DNA of 18,414 nt, from contig JAICTU010000141.1 of the NCBI GenBank assembly GCA_025936205.1, forward strand, positions 1-18,414, given 5' to 3'. This stretch comes from Polyangiaceae bacterium. Lineage in GTDB: Bacteria; Myxococcota; Polyangia; Polyangiales; Polyangiaceae. The notes beneath the pieces were generated by a model. That model was not told the DNA's origin and ran no database searches. It saw only the letters and a list, made by a program, of their open reading frames with translations. The first letter of the stretch is position 1, and the number at the start of each line of letters is the position of its first letter. Below, one piece after another: positions 5,878-13,632 of this stretch. Position numbers and translations under genes: made by a program.

Positions 5878-7914
5878 CTACTTGATCAGGATCCGGGCTG
5901 CTTCCTTGACGAAGGTGCCGATCACCGGGCGGTAGCCGAAGTCGCGCGCATTGGTGTCGGACATGTCCTTGGGGCAGATCGATGACACCACGGCTTGGGT
6001 ACCCACGCCTTGCAGCACGCTCAAGATGCGCGGCGCCGGATAGGCCTTGGCGAAGCGTTGCGTGGTCGTGTAGGCGCTGCTCGTCGCGTCCCAGCACAGC
6101 GGGTTGCCCTGGAACTTGTCGGTCTGGCAGTCGCAGGCGCTGCCCGACGCCACGTTGTCGCAGCTGCGCGGCTGCGGCAGCGGGAAGATGCAGGAGTACT
6201 GCAGGTCATCGAAGACCGCGCGCTCCTTGCCATTGATCGCGTTGAAGCTGGTGCTGTCCGGCGCCGCGATCGGATCCTGCGTGATGGGGTTCGACCCGCT
6301 GCGCGGCGGGGCCGACTCCTGGGCGAACGGATCCTGCGGCGGCACGCCGTCCTGCTTGGAGCCCAGAATGCGCTGCCACAGGCCATTCGCCTCGAACTGC
6401 GCCGCCGGGATCAGATCGAGCTGCCCCGTCACGTCGCGCGTCTCGGGCGTGGCCACGTCCTGCCAGGGGACCCCGACGATGCCGACGAAGAAGACCTGGT
6501 CCTTGCTGCGCACATTGCCCTGATCGTCGAGCGGCTCGCTGTAGAGCGGGTTCTTCAGGAACCGCACTTGCCCCTGATCGTCGAGCAACGGACGGCCTTG
6601 TTCGTCGAAGCCCTCGGGCAGCCAGGGCGAGGTCAACCCGAGCACATAGCGCTGCACCGGGTACAGATAGTCGTAGCCGTATTTGCGCTTCTGGTCGTAG
6701 CAGCGCAGGTTGGGGCCGAGCGTGGTGCGCTCTTCCTCCGGCGAGATCAGAGGCTTCATCTCGGTGCACCCCGCGCCGCCCGCGCCGGGTGGACAGCACG
6801 CCGGGTCCTGCTCGCGCGGGATGCAACCCTGCCCCTCCGGCGTGGCGAACGAGCACGAGTAACAGCAGGGTGAGTTCGGGTCGGTCTCGCAGGCGCTCGA
6901 GCCGCGCGTCATGCCGCGCGCCGCGTCCATCTGCCACCAGCCGATGTCGGTGTCTCGGATCGAGCAGTCGTCCTCGTCCGCGATCAGCAGGATTGCCACC
7001 AGCGAATCCTTGCGCAGGAACGCCGCCCGTTGCTGGAGCAGCGCCTGGTCGACGCCCTGCGGCCGCACGCAGTTCTCCGCCGGGTCCGAGCTGTTGCACG
7101 GCACGCGTTGCAGCGAGGCAGGCGGCGCGGGGTCCATCAGAAAGCGGTACATCGCTTCGAGCGGGGCCTCGAAGCCGCAGCCCGACTCGCCCACGCTGTC
7201 GATCATGTCGACGAAATGAGAGCTGATCTGCTGCAGGTCGCTTGCGCCCGGTGGAGCGGCGCGCTGCCCGGGATCCCAGGCCAGAAATCCCAGATCCTGG
7301 TACGATGGCGTCACCTTGCCGCGCGGGAGCGTGCCCACGAGGTGCGCGAGGTCGCTCTGGCTGTCCAGGCAGCCATCGATGGGCGAATCGGCGCCGTGCG
7401 CACCCAGGGTGGAGGTCACGATCCCGACATGGATGTCCTTCAGCGGCGCGAACTGGCGCGCGTAGCCGACCGGACACTTTTCTTCCGGCGTACCGAGCTG
7501 GATCGGAGGCTCGCGCAGCGTGCTGTCGAGGCAGGGCGGATTGACCAGACGCGCCAGTAGATCGGGGATGGCGGCTGCGAAGATCTGCTGCTTGTCTCCC
7601 ATGGAGACCGAATTATCGACCACGAACAGGAGATCCATCTTGTCCGAGAGCCGGATGCCGCCACCGCTCGACACTTCGTCGGGGCTGAAGACCACCGTGC
7701 CCGGGCCCTCGGTCGTCACGTGCGTGGGATCGTTCTCGTCGACGGGATCGTTGCCGCAGCCTTCAGCGTCGCCGCAGAGCACGGGCCCGGTATTCTCGCG
7801 CACGATCGGGGCATTGTTGGTCGGGGCTCTTTCCTCTTCGGCGTTGGGGCTGCAGGAAAGCAACAGCTGGCTGCACACACAGGCGCGGCTCCACCTACCG
7901 TCTCTGAGTCTCAT
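5878..7914 (-). CDS. Cysteine-rich VWA-like lipoprotein
   Basis: The 678-residue product looks like a secreted, lipid-anchored protein with a von Willebrand factor A-like domain. A short signal sequence ends at LLLSC (Cys21); the lipobox is weak, so anchoring is likely rather than certain. The domain begins near residue 93 with DLLFVVDNSVSMGD, whose D100-x-S102-x-S104 is the first part of a MIDAS metal site, followed by HVGIVTSTLG and AILLIADEDDCS strands typical of the fold. The centre (about 330-390) is very rich in cysteine, including SPCCYSC and DPACC. The C-terminal third is unassigned. Such proteins are frequent in myxobacteria (recalled, not checked). GAGG four bases before the ATG at 7914 supports the start. 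Its stop directly abuts the stop of mgtE. Confidence 0.85.
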   Translation of the reverse strand: MRLRDGRWSRACVCSQLLLSCSPNAEEERAPTNNAPIVRENTGPVLCGDAEGCGNDPVDENDPTHVTTEGPGTVVFSPDEVSSGGGIRLSDKMDLLFVVDNSVSMGDKQQIFAAAIPDLLARLVNPPCLDSTLREPPIQLGTPEEKCPVGYARQFAPLKDIHVGIVTSTLGAHGADSPIDGCLDSQSDLAHLVGTLPRGKVTPSYQDLGFLAWDPGQRAAPPGASDLQQISSHFVDMIDSVGESGCGFEAPLEAMYRFLMDPAPPASLQRVPCNSSDPAENCVRPQGVDQALLQQRAAFLRKDSLVAILLIADEDDCSIRDTDIGWWQMDAARGMTRGSSACETDPNSPCCYSCSFATPEGQGCIPREQDPACCPPGAGGAGCTEMKPLISPEEERTTLGPNLRCYDQKRKYGYDYLYPVQRYVLGLTSPWLPEGFDEQGRPLLDDQGQVRFLKNPLYSEPLDDQGNVRSKDQVFFVGIVGVPWQDVATPETRDVTGQLDLIPAAQFEANGLWQRILGSKQDGVPPQDPFAQESAPPRSGSNPITQDPIAAPDSTSFNAINGKERAVFDDLQYSCIFPLPQPRSCDNVASGSACDCQTDKFQGNPLCWDATSSAYTTTQRFAKAYPAPRILSVLQGVGTQAVVSSICPKDMSDTNARDFGYRPVIGTFVKEAARILIK

Positions 7915-8269
7915 CAGGCCTCGGGCTCCTCGGCGAGCGCGCCACGCGTCGCCGGAAAGAGAACGCTACGTTTTGGTACGTCGGGCAGCTTACGCGAGAC
8001 TAGCGTCGAGCGCGCAGAGAGTGCCCGGAAGCTTCAAAAATAGCTCCAAAAATGCCATTTGCCGGCGGCGCGCGCTGCGCCGCATCATGGGACCCGCCTG
8101 TCGCAGGATGTAGTTTTCGAACCGCCGTGGGCAGGAATGCGCGCGGAAGCACGAACGCAATACGCGCGCGAGTTCCGTAGCTTGCGACCAGGCGGAGTGC
8201 CGCGGCTCAGTTATTGGATCCGCGTGCCGTTCTGTTGCGAGTACGGTCCCGGAGGTCCGTCGAGTCCCC
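7915..8269. other. Divergent promoter region between the VWA-like and HDOD-GGDEF genes
   Basis: These 355 bases carry no convincing gene. They must hold promoters for both flanking genes. An AT-rich island at 8033-8060 contains a direct repeat CAAAAAT and, on the minus strand, a sigma-54-like spacing. For the plus-strand gene only a GGAGG at 8251-8255, 14 bases before the ATG, is visible; no clear -35/-10 pair was found. Confidence 0.5.
8041..8058 (-). promoter_or_regulatory. Weak sigma-54-like -24/-12 element
   Basis: On the minus strand TGGCATTTTTGGAGCTA has GG and GC separated by the required ten bases. The -24 half is good (TGGCA), but the -12 half is GAGCT instead of TTGCW. It lies about 127 bases upstream of the VWA-like start codon. 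It is a low-confidence candidate. Confidence 0.2.
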
Positions 8270-9910
8270 ATGGCTCTGCCACCACCACGAGTGAGTCAGC
8301 GCACCACGCGCGCCCGCACGGGTCGCGCGCCTGCTTCCAACACCGCCCGCGCTGCCAAAGATGAAGAAGTGCTGTCGGCGGCTGCCGCTCGCATCGCACA
8401 AGAGGCGCTGCGCACCGACGTCACCATCGAGTCCCTGGCCAAGCTGGCCCACGCCGACGCCGCCTTCGCAATGAAGCTGCTGGCGCTGGTCAACAGCCCC
8501 GGCTTTGCGCGCGCTCGCGCCGTGACCGACATCAACCAGGCGGCCTCGCTGCTCGGTATCCGCGGCGTCCGCACCGTGGCGCTGAGCTTGCTGGTCTCAA
8601 ATTTTTGCCCCGGCGATGAGTCGTGCCGGGTGCTGATGGCGAACTCGCTGCGGCGCGCAGTCGCCTGCCGGCAAGTAGCGGCAGAGCTCAACTTCAAGGA
8701 CCTCGACAGCTGCTTCGCGACCGGCTTGTTCCTCGACGCCGGGCTCTTGCAGCACGCGCAACAGAACCTCACGCTCGCGGTCTCGATCGCCTCCAGCCCC
8801 GCACACCACCGCGTGTTGCGCGAGCAGGCCGAGGGCCTCACGCCTCACCCCAGCGTCGGCGCGGACATGGCGGCCAGCTACGTGCTCTCGCCCGAGACGG
8901 TCGACGCCATTCGCAATCACCATGCGCCGGAGCCGCCGGCGGGGATGCTGGGCAAGGTGGCTTGGCTCGCGGAATGCGTGGCGGGGGTGTTCGAGAGCCC
9001 CGACGTCGAGCGAGCGCGCGTGACGGCGATCGAGCAGGCGCGCAAGATCGGCCTCGGCCAGGCGCAGCTGTGCAGCATCCTGGACGCCCTGCCCGGGCAG
9101 GTTGCCGAGGTGGCGCAGGCGCTGGACAGCGACGTCGGCGAGTTGCACGACCTCGAGGCGCTGCGCAACGACGCCGGCCGCCTGCTGGCGGACATCAATC
9201 AGCAGTACGAGGGCGTGATCCGCAAGCTGGGCGAGCTGCTGCAAGAGAAGGAAGCGCTCACTGCCGAGCTGCGCAAGGCCAACGACACGCTGGCCTCGAT
9301 GGCGCACACGGACGCGCTCACCGGCTTGCCCAATCGGCGCGCGCTCGAGGACGAGCTGGTGCGCTGCGCGTCCCGCGCACGGCGCGAAAAGAACTGGCTG
9401 AGCCTGGTCGCGCTCGACGTCGACCACTTCAAGAAGTTCAACGACACCCACGGTCACGCCGCCGGCGATGCCGTGCTGGCCACGATGGGTCGCGTGCTGA
9501 CGGAGCAATGCCGCAAAGGCGACATGCCGGCGCGCTACGGCGGTGAAGAGTTCAGCGTGGTGTTGCCCAACACCAACGCGGTCGGCGCCAACGTGGTCGC
9601 AGAACGCATCCGGCGTGCCCTGGAAGCCAGCGAGACGCTGTTCGAGGGCAAGAAGCTGAAGTTCACCTCCAGCATCGGTGTGGCCTCTGCCCTGGCCGGG
9701 GCCGTGGAGCCCGTCGCGGCGCTCGCGGCCCGCGCCGACGAAGCGCTGTACGCGGCCAAGCACGCAGGCCGCAACCGGGTGGTGAGCGCGCCGCCGCGGG
9801 CGGAGGAGGAGCCCGTGATCAGCGCCGCCCCGCGCATCAGCAGCGACTTCGGCGAGGACGAAGAAGACACCGTCGTCACCCGCATCAGCGCCCTCCTGCC
9901 TGGCGAATAA
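8270..9910 (+). CDS. HDOD-GGDEF diguanylate cyclase
   Basis: This 546-residue cytoplasmic protein fuses an HDOD signalling domain (about 33-240) to a diguanylate cyclase domain (about 340-505) through a predicted coiled coil (about 295-342). The GGDEF domain makes c-di-GMP from two GTP. Its key residues are intact: metal-binding Asp383 in LDVDHFKKFND, the active-site loop G424-G-E-E-F428, and the product-inhibition site R415-K-G-D418 exactly five residues before it. It should therefore be active and feedback-inhibited. In the HDOD part the usual histidine-aspartate pair is replaced (TGLFLDAGLL near 151-160), so phosphohydrolase activity is not expected, as is normal for HDOD; the NHHAPEPP segment at 216-223 is typical. 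No membrane helix or receiver domain is present. An acidic tail follows residue 510. The start is ATG 8270 with a distant GGAGG. Confidence 0.93.
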   Translation: MALPPPRVSQRTTRARTGRAPASNTARAAKDEEVLSAAAARIAQEALRTDVTIESLAKLAHADAAFAMKLLALVNSPGFARARAVTDINQAASLLGIRGVRTVALSLLVSNFCPGDESCRVLMANSLRRAVACRQVAAELNFKDLDSCFATGLFLDAGLLQHAQQNLTLAVSIASSPAHHRVLREQAEGLTPHPSVGADMAASYVLSPETVDAIRNHHAPEPPAGMLGKVAWLAECVAGVFESPDVERARVTAIEQARKIGLGQAQLCSILDALPGQVAEVAQALDSDVGELHDLEALRNDAGRLLADINQQYEGVIRKLGELLQEKEALTAELRKANDTLASMAHTDALTGLPNRRALEDELVRCASRARREKNWLSLVALDVDHFKKFNDTHGHAAGDAVLATMGRVLTEQCRKGDMPARYGGEEFSVVLPNTNAVGANVVAERIRRALEASETLFEGKKLKFTSSIGVASALAGAVEPVAALAARADEALYAAKHAGRNRVVSAPPRAEEEPVISAAPRISSDFGEDEEDTVVTRISALLPGE

Positions 9911-9944
9911 AGCAGCCGACTGGAGCCGCCGACGGCAGCGGCCG

Positions 9945-9976
9945 AATCAGCAATTGCAGGTTCCCTGCAGCTGATT
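9945..9976 (+). terminator. Hairpin between the cyclase and oxidoreductase genes
   Basis: AATCAGC (9945-9951) pairs with GCTGATT (9970-9976), and TGCAGG (9955-9960) pairs with CCTGCA (9964-9969), giving 13 pairs with a three-base bulge and three-base loop. It starts 35 bases after the cyclase stop and ends 13 bases before the GTG start of the next gene. Only TTT follows, so it is a weak terminator or a structure that limits read-through and translation of the downstream gene. Confidence 0.45.
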
Positions 9977-9989
9977 TAGCTTCGCCGCA

Positions 9990-11285
9990 GTGCAGAAGAC
10001 ACGATTCCTGATCGTCGGCGGCGGCATCACGGGCCTGGCCTTTGCCGGCCGGCTCGAGCAGCGTGATTACCTGATCTGCGAGGCCGAGGCCGAGCTTGGC
10101 GGGTACTGCCGCACGGTGATTCAGGACGGGTTCGTCTGGGACTATTCGGGGCACTTCTTCCATTTCCGCAAGCCCGAGATCGAGCGCGAGCTGGTGCAAC
10201 GGATCGGGCCGGAGCGCGTGCGCCGCGTGCAACGCGACGCGCGCATTCACTACGCCGGCAAGCTGATCGACTTCCCGTTCCAGCGCAACATCGACCAGCT
10301 TCCGCACGACGAGTTCGTGCAGTGCCTGACCGACCTGTTCAGGCGTCCGGAGGCGGCGCCCCGCAACTTCAAGGAGATGCTGTACTCCAGGTTCGGGCAA
10401 GGCATCAGCGAGAAGTTCCTGGTGCCATACAACGAGAAGCTGTACGCGACCGATCTCGGCCGGCTCGACGTGGACGCGATGGGCCGCTTCTTTCCACATG
10501 CCCGCGCCGAGGAGATCGTGCGCGAGCTCGGGGCTCGCAGCGCGCGAGCCGAGCGAGCCGCCACCTACAACGCGACCTTCACCTATCCCGAGGGCGGCGC
10601 CACACAGTACGTGAACGCCCTCGCGCATGGCTTGGATCCCGCCCGGATCTTGCTGCAGGAGCCGGTGCTGAGCATCGATCTGGAGCGCAAGGTGGCCCGC
10701 ACCTCGCAGCGCAGCATCGAGTTCGAGTACCTGCTGAGCAGCGTGTCTTTCCCGCGCCTCCTGCAGCTGTGCGGCATCCCGTTTGAACCGAGCCTGTACA
10801 GCCACAACCAGGTCCTGGTGTTCAATCTGGGTTTCGACTCCAAGGGCCCGCAGGGCATTCACTGGATCTACTATCCGCAGCGGGACCTGGTCTTTTATCG
10901 CGTGGGCTTCTACGACAACATCTTCGACAGCTCGCGCATGAGCCTGTACGTCGAAGTCGGCTATCCGAGCGGCGTGCGGCTCGACGCCGAGCAGCTGGCC
11001 GCGGCGCGCGCACGCGTGCTGGCCGATCTGCGGCGCGTCGGCGTGATCGATCGGCAGCAGCTGGTCTCCGAGCACCACGTGGTCCTCGATCCGGCGTACG
11101 TGCACATCACGCAGTCTTCGCTCGCCGCCGTTGCCGAACACAAGGCGCTTCTGGCCCTGCGCGGAGTGCACAGCGCGGGCCGCTACGGCTCGTGGACGTA
11201 TTGTTCGATCGAGGACAACATCATCGAAGCGCGTGAGCTGGCCGAGCGCTTCAACCAGCTCGCCCGGCTGAATCCCGGGCACTGA
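9990..11285 (+). CDS. FAD-dependent oxidoreductase (UGM/protoporphyrinogen oxidase-like)
   Basis: The 431-residue protein begins with a Rossmann dinucleotide-binding motif (G10-x-G12-x-x-G15 in LIVGGGITGLAFAG) and then EAEAELGGYCRTV, the GG motif of the flavin amine oxidase/protoporphyrinogen oxidase/UDP-galactopyranose mutase superfamily. WDYSGHFFHFRKPEI near 50-64 and PYNEKLYATDLGRLD near 147-161 recall UGM-like flavoproteins of polysaccharide loci. A C-terminal segment GRYGSWTYCSIEDNIIEA (about 393-410) matches the FAD-closing motif. The substrate cannot be told; sugar-nucleotide or polysaccharide chemistry is inferred from the family. GTG at 9990 is the start because the Rossmann motif follows after nine residues; no Shine-Dalgarno is visible between it and the hairpin upstream. 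It may share a promoter with the cyclase gene. Confidence 0.87.
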   Translation: MQKTRFLIVGGGITGLAFAGRLEQRDYLICEAEAELGGYCRTVIQDGFVWDYSGHFFHFRKPEIERELVQRIGPERVRRVQRDARIHYAGKLIDFPFQRNIDQLPHDEFVQCLTDLFRRPEAAPRNFKEMLYSRFGQGISEKFLVPYNEKLYATDLGRLDVDAMGRFFPHARAEEIVRELGARSARAERAATYNATFTYPEGGATQYVNALAHGLDPARILLQEPVLSIDLERKVARTSQRSIEFEYLLSSVSFPRLLQLCGIPFEPSLYSHNQVLVFNLGFDSKGPQGIHWIYYPQRDLVFYRVGFYDNIFDSSRMSLYVEVGYPSGVRLDAEQLAAARARVLADLRRVGVIDRQQLVSEHHVVLDPAYVHITQSSLAAVAEHKALLALRGVHSAGRYGSWTYCSIEDNIIEARELAERFNQLARLNPGH

Positions 11286-11287
11286 TC

Positions 11288-11302
11288 GCGGGGACACCCC
11301 GC
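11288..11302. terminator. Short hairpin between convergent genes
   Basis: GCGGGG-ACA-CCCCGC forms a perfect six-pair stem in the 51-bp gap between the oxidoreductase stop and the HIT gene stop. No T-run follows on either strand, so it can only be a weak or Rho-assisted end signal for both genes. Confidence 0.35.
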
Positions 11303-11336
11303 ACTACTACCGTCGCTCTCAGTCGCCGCGCGTCCA

Positions 11337-11756
11337 TCAGCCGCGCTGGGCGGCTTCCGCGAGCATACGGGCCAGGTCCGCCGCGTCTGCTTCGAGCTCG
11401 CCGGTGCGCCAGCGCAAGCCCAGGCCGCGCGCCTCGTCCGGCTTCGGAATGATGTGGAAGTGCACGTGGAAGATCGCCTGGTGCGCGAGCGTCTCGTTGT
11501 TCTGCAGCACGTTGTAGGCTGCGCACCCCGTCACCTGCTTGAGCGCCCGGCAGATGCGCGGCAGAGCCCGACCGATGGCCGCGCCGGCCTCGTCGGAGAG
11601 CTCGTCCAAGGTGCGGGCAGGCTCCTTCGGGATGAGCACGGTGTGCCCAGGCGCGAGCGGCGCGATGTCGAGGAACGACAGTACGTGTGCGTCCTCATAG
11701 ATCCGATGACACGGGATCTGCCCCGCGATGATGCGCGAAAAGATCGTCTCCGACAT
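11337..11756 (-). CDS. HIT-family nucleotide hydrolase
   Basis: This 139-residue cytoplasmic protein belongs to the histidine-triad superfamily, which hydrolyses or transfers nucleotidyl groups (adenosine phosphoramidates, Ap4A and similar). It opens with SETIFSRIIAGQIPCHRIYE and continues with SFLDIAPLAPGHTVLIPK, both standard for bacterial HINT-type proteins. The triad H97-V-H99-F-H101-IIP is intact, with H99 expected as the nucleophile. The length is normal for the family. The frame is open far upstream (to 12548), but homology begins exactly at the ATG at 11756. No good Shine-Dalgarno is visible. It is convergent with the oxidoreductase gene and divergent from the lipoprotein gene at 12064. 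The specific substrate is not predictable. Confidence 0.94.
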   Translation of the reverse strand: MSETIFSRIIAGQIPCHRIYEDAHVLSFLDIAPLAPGHTVLIPKEPARTLDELSDEAGAAIGRALPRICRALKQVTGCAAYNVLQNNETLAHQAIFHVHFHIIPKPDEARGLGLRWRTGELEADAADLARMLAEAAQRG

Positions 11757-11841
11757 GCGGCGCGAAGGTAGCAGGAACAGACGAAGTCCGGCAGGGAGCT
11801 TCGGTACCGTCGCATCGGGGGGCGTCACTCCCTCGCAACGG

Positions 11842-11859
11842 TGTGACTCGCCGTTCACA
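11842..11859. promoter_or_regulatory. Inverted repeat, possible enhancer-binding-protein site
   Basis: TGTGA and TCACA flank eight bases. The repeat lies about 125-140 bases upstream of the sigma-54-like element, the usual range for an enhancer-binding protein. The spacing is eight instead of six, so it is not a standard CRP site. Confidence 0.3.
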
Positions 11860-11979
11860 GGTCGCTGCTTCCGATCGATGCGCTGGCACGCGCAGAACGA
11901 CGCTCCAGAGCGCGCGCCAGCAGCCGTTCCTGGCTCCAGCCGCGAGGTTGCGAGTGGTGCCGGTCCAGATGCCCGCGAA

Positions 11980-11998
11980 TTGGCATCCGAGTTGCTTA
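11980..11998 (+). promoter_or_regulatory. Sigma-54 promoter candidate
   Basis: TTGGCATCCGAGTTGCTTA matches the TGGCAC-N5-TTGCW consensus. GG (11982-11983) and GC (11994-11995) are exactly ten bases apart, and the -12 half TTGCT is perfect. The expected start of transcription is about 12007, giving a leader of about 57 bases before the ATG at 12064. Confidence 0.6.
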
Positions 11999-12063
11999 TA
12001 GCCAGGCTGGACAATGGCAGCAGTGCCGCAACGGCACGCGTGCGTGGGAGAAGGGTTTTGGCA

Positions 12064-13632
12064 ATGATCAAATCGGCATTTCGATGGAGCTCGTCGTGCT
12101 TGGTGTTGGGTCTGTTCGCCTGCAAGAGCGACCCGCAACTGGTCGAGATCTCGAGCAACCAGGCCGCGCTGACCGCCAGCGAGAACTCCGAACGCGCGCT
12201 CGACGGTGTGCTGGACGCTGCGGACTTCCTCTCCGAGTCCACCAGCCTCGCGCAGACGCTGAGCCTGATGGGCGGACGCGCTTCGTGTGAGAGCAGCGCG
12301 ACCTGCACGAGCAGCGGCTGCCTGCCCGCCGAGACGGTCTGCACCAGTGGCTCGATCGAAGAGGGCGATCTCGAACAGGCGCGCGCGGACCTGAAGGAAA
12401 GCGCCCAACAGCTGGTGCAAAGGCTGCGCGAGAAGGTCCTGATCCCGGCCAACCTGGAGAGCGAGACCTCGACCTCGGCCACGTATCGCCTGGGTCCCGA
12501 CGTGTGGTGCGAGGACGAGATCCCGCCACCAGCGCCGGGTAGCGTCACGCCGCCGAGCTACGACCCGGATTGCGTCGAACAGGCCAACAAGCTGCAACTG
12601 CGGCTGCGGCTGACGTCGCCCGCGGAAGGCGACGTGGACATGACGGTCGTCGTGGGCGCCGAACACAACGAGCCGCTGGTGTTCGAGCTGCACCAGCACA
12701 GCCTGGGCCTGAAGCTGAACCTCGGAGAGGCGCTCGACACCGCGCGCGAGTTCGGCGAGGACGCCGACGCGCTCGAGAAGCTCTCGGGCGTGCTCGAGCT
12801 CCAGCTCGTGGAGAACCAGGCGCGCGACTACTCCCTGGAGCTCAACGTGCTTCAGGCCGTCGAGGCCGTGCTGAACGCCGATGGCGACAAGCTGAACGTC
12901 TCGGTCGGGGCGACCTCACCGGCGCTGCAGCTGCGCCTCGACGGCAACGCGCGCCGTCTGCTCGCCAGCATGGATCTGGGCGCGCTGCGCGTGCTCGGCC
13001 CGCTGCGCCTGTTCGCGGACTCCTTCGGCTCGGATGAGGCCGTGAGCAGCTCGGGCGACAGTGGTTTTGCCGCCCCTGCTCCCGCGCCGGACCCTGCCCC
13101 GCGGACCTACCACGGTGCCGTGGAGATGTTCCTCGCCGGGCTGCAAGGCTCGCTCGAGTACGTTGCCGATAGCGACCAGCTGAAGCTCAACGGGCTCGGC
13201 TTCGGCGACAAGACCTCGTTCATCAAGAACGACGGCCAGACGCTGGCCTCGCTCGACCTCAACGCCGCGAAGGGTCGGCACATGAACCTGGTGCTGGAGC
13301 CCGAGGGCGACGGCACCAGGATCAGCATCTCGCCGGGCTTTGATCTGAAGGTGGCGCTCGCCTTCCAGCACATCGCCGATCAGGTGCAGGGCATCCAGGC
13401 CCACCTGCTGAACGACAATTGGCACTTCTGGTTCGATGGCGATCAGCCCGTGATCGTCGCCGACGACGATCAGGTCGCTGTGCAAGCGGGCACGCTGCAC
13501 CTGGAGAGCTCGGCGGACCCCTCCGCGAATCTCGCGGTGTCGGCGGGCATGTGCCTGGTCGAGGGCGATGCGCAGAGCTCGAGCGAGGACGACGATTGGC
13601 GCCATCGGCTCGAGGTCAGCGCCTGTGAGTGA
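12064..13632 (+). CDS. Large orphan lipoprotein
   Basis: The 522-residue product matches no family I know. It has a lipoprotein signal peptide (basic MIKSAFR start, hydrophobic stretch, lipobox LFAC with Cys20). Next come a Ser/Thr/Glu-rich helical segment with four clustered cysteines (C75, C81, C86, C93), an amphipathic helix (about 100-125), then a long region dominated by alternating hydrophobic/polar strands (KLQLRLRLTSP, SLGLKLNLGEAL, LELQLVENQ) that suggests beta-sheet-rich, possibly lipid-binding-like architecture. A Pro/Ala linker lies near 338-347. AGAAGG nine bases before the ATG and the sigma-54-type promoter support this start over the frame open from 11728. The gene is not in an obvious operon and overlaps the convergent prmA-like gene by 17 bp. 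The function is unknown; regulated expression of an outer-membrane lipoprotein is inferred. Confidence 0.85.
   Translation: MIKSAFRWSSSCLVLGLFACKSDPQLVEISSNQAALTASENSERALDGVLDAADFLSESTSLAQTLSLMGGRASCESSATCTSSGCLPAETVCTSGSIEEGDLEQARADLKESAQQLVQRLREKVLIPANLESETSTSATYRLGPDVWCEDEIPPPAPGSVTPPSYDPDCVEQANKLQLRLRLTSPAEGDVDMTVVVGAEHNEPLVFELHQHSLGLKLNLGEALDTAREFGEDADALEKLSGVLELQLVENQARDYSLELNVLQAVEAVLNADGDKLNVSVGATSPALQLRLDGNARRLLASMDLGALRVLGPLRLFADSFGSDEAVSSSGDSGFAAPAPAPDPAPRTYHGAVEMFLAGLQGSLEYVADSDQLKLNGLGFGDKTSFIKNDGQTLASLDLNAAKGRHMNLVLEPEGDGTRISISPGFDLKVALAFQHIADQVQGIQAHLLNDNWHFWFDGDQPVIVADDDQVAVQAGTLHLESSADPSANLAVSAGMCLVEGDAQSSSEDDDWRHRLEVSACE

Larger units (their letters stand above)
11757..12063. 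other. Regulatory region between the HIT and orphan lipoprotein genes
   Basis: The 307 bases have open frames on both strands but no recognisable protein; the frames merely extend the two flanking genes. The region holds an inverted repeat at 11842-11859, a sigma-54-type element at 11980-11998, a 10-bp palindrome GCACGCGTGC at 12034-12043, and AGAAGG ahead of the ATG at 12064. Confidence 0.55.

Noticed and set aside
5995..6873. 292-codon plus-strand frame
   Set aside because: It is antisense to the VWA-like gene, with composition typical of a shadow frame.
11842..11859. CRP-type operator
   Set aside because: The half sites TGTGA/TCACA are right, but the spacer is eight rather than six bases; kept only as a generic inverted repeat.
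11757..12548. Extension of the HIT frame upstream to 12548
   Set aside because: The extra 264 residues have no family similarity, cross the opposite lipoprotein gene, and HIT homology starts exactly at the ATG at 11756.
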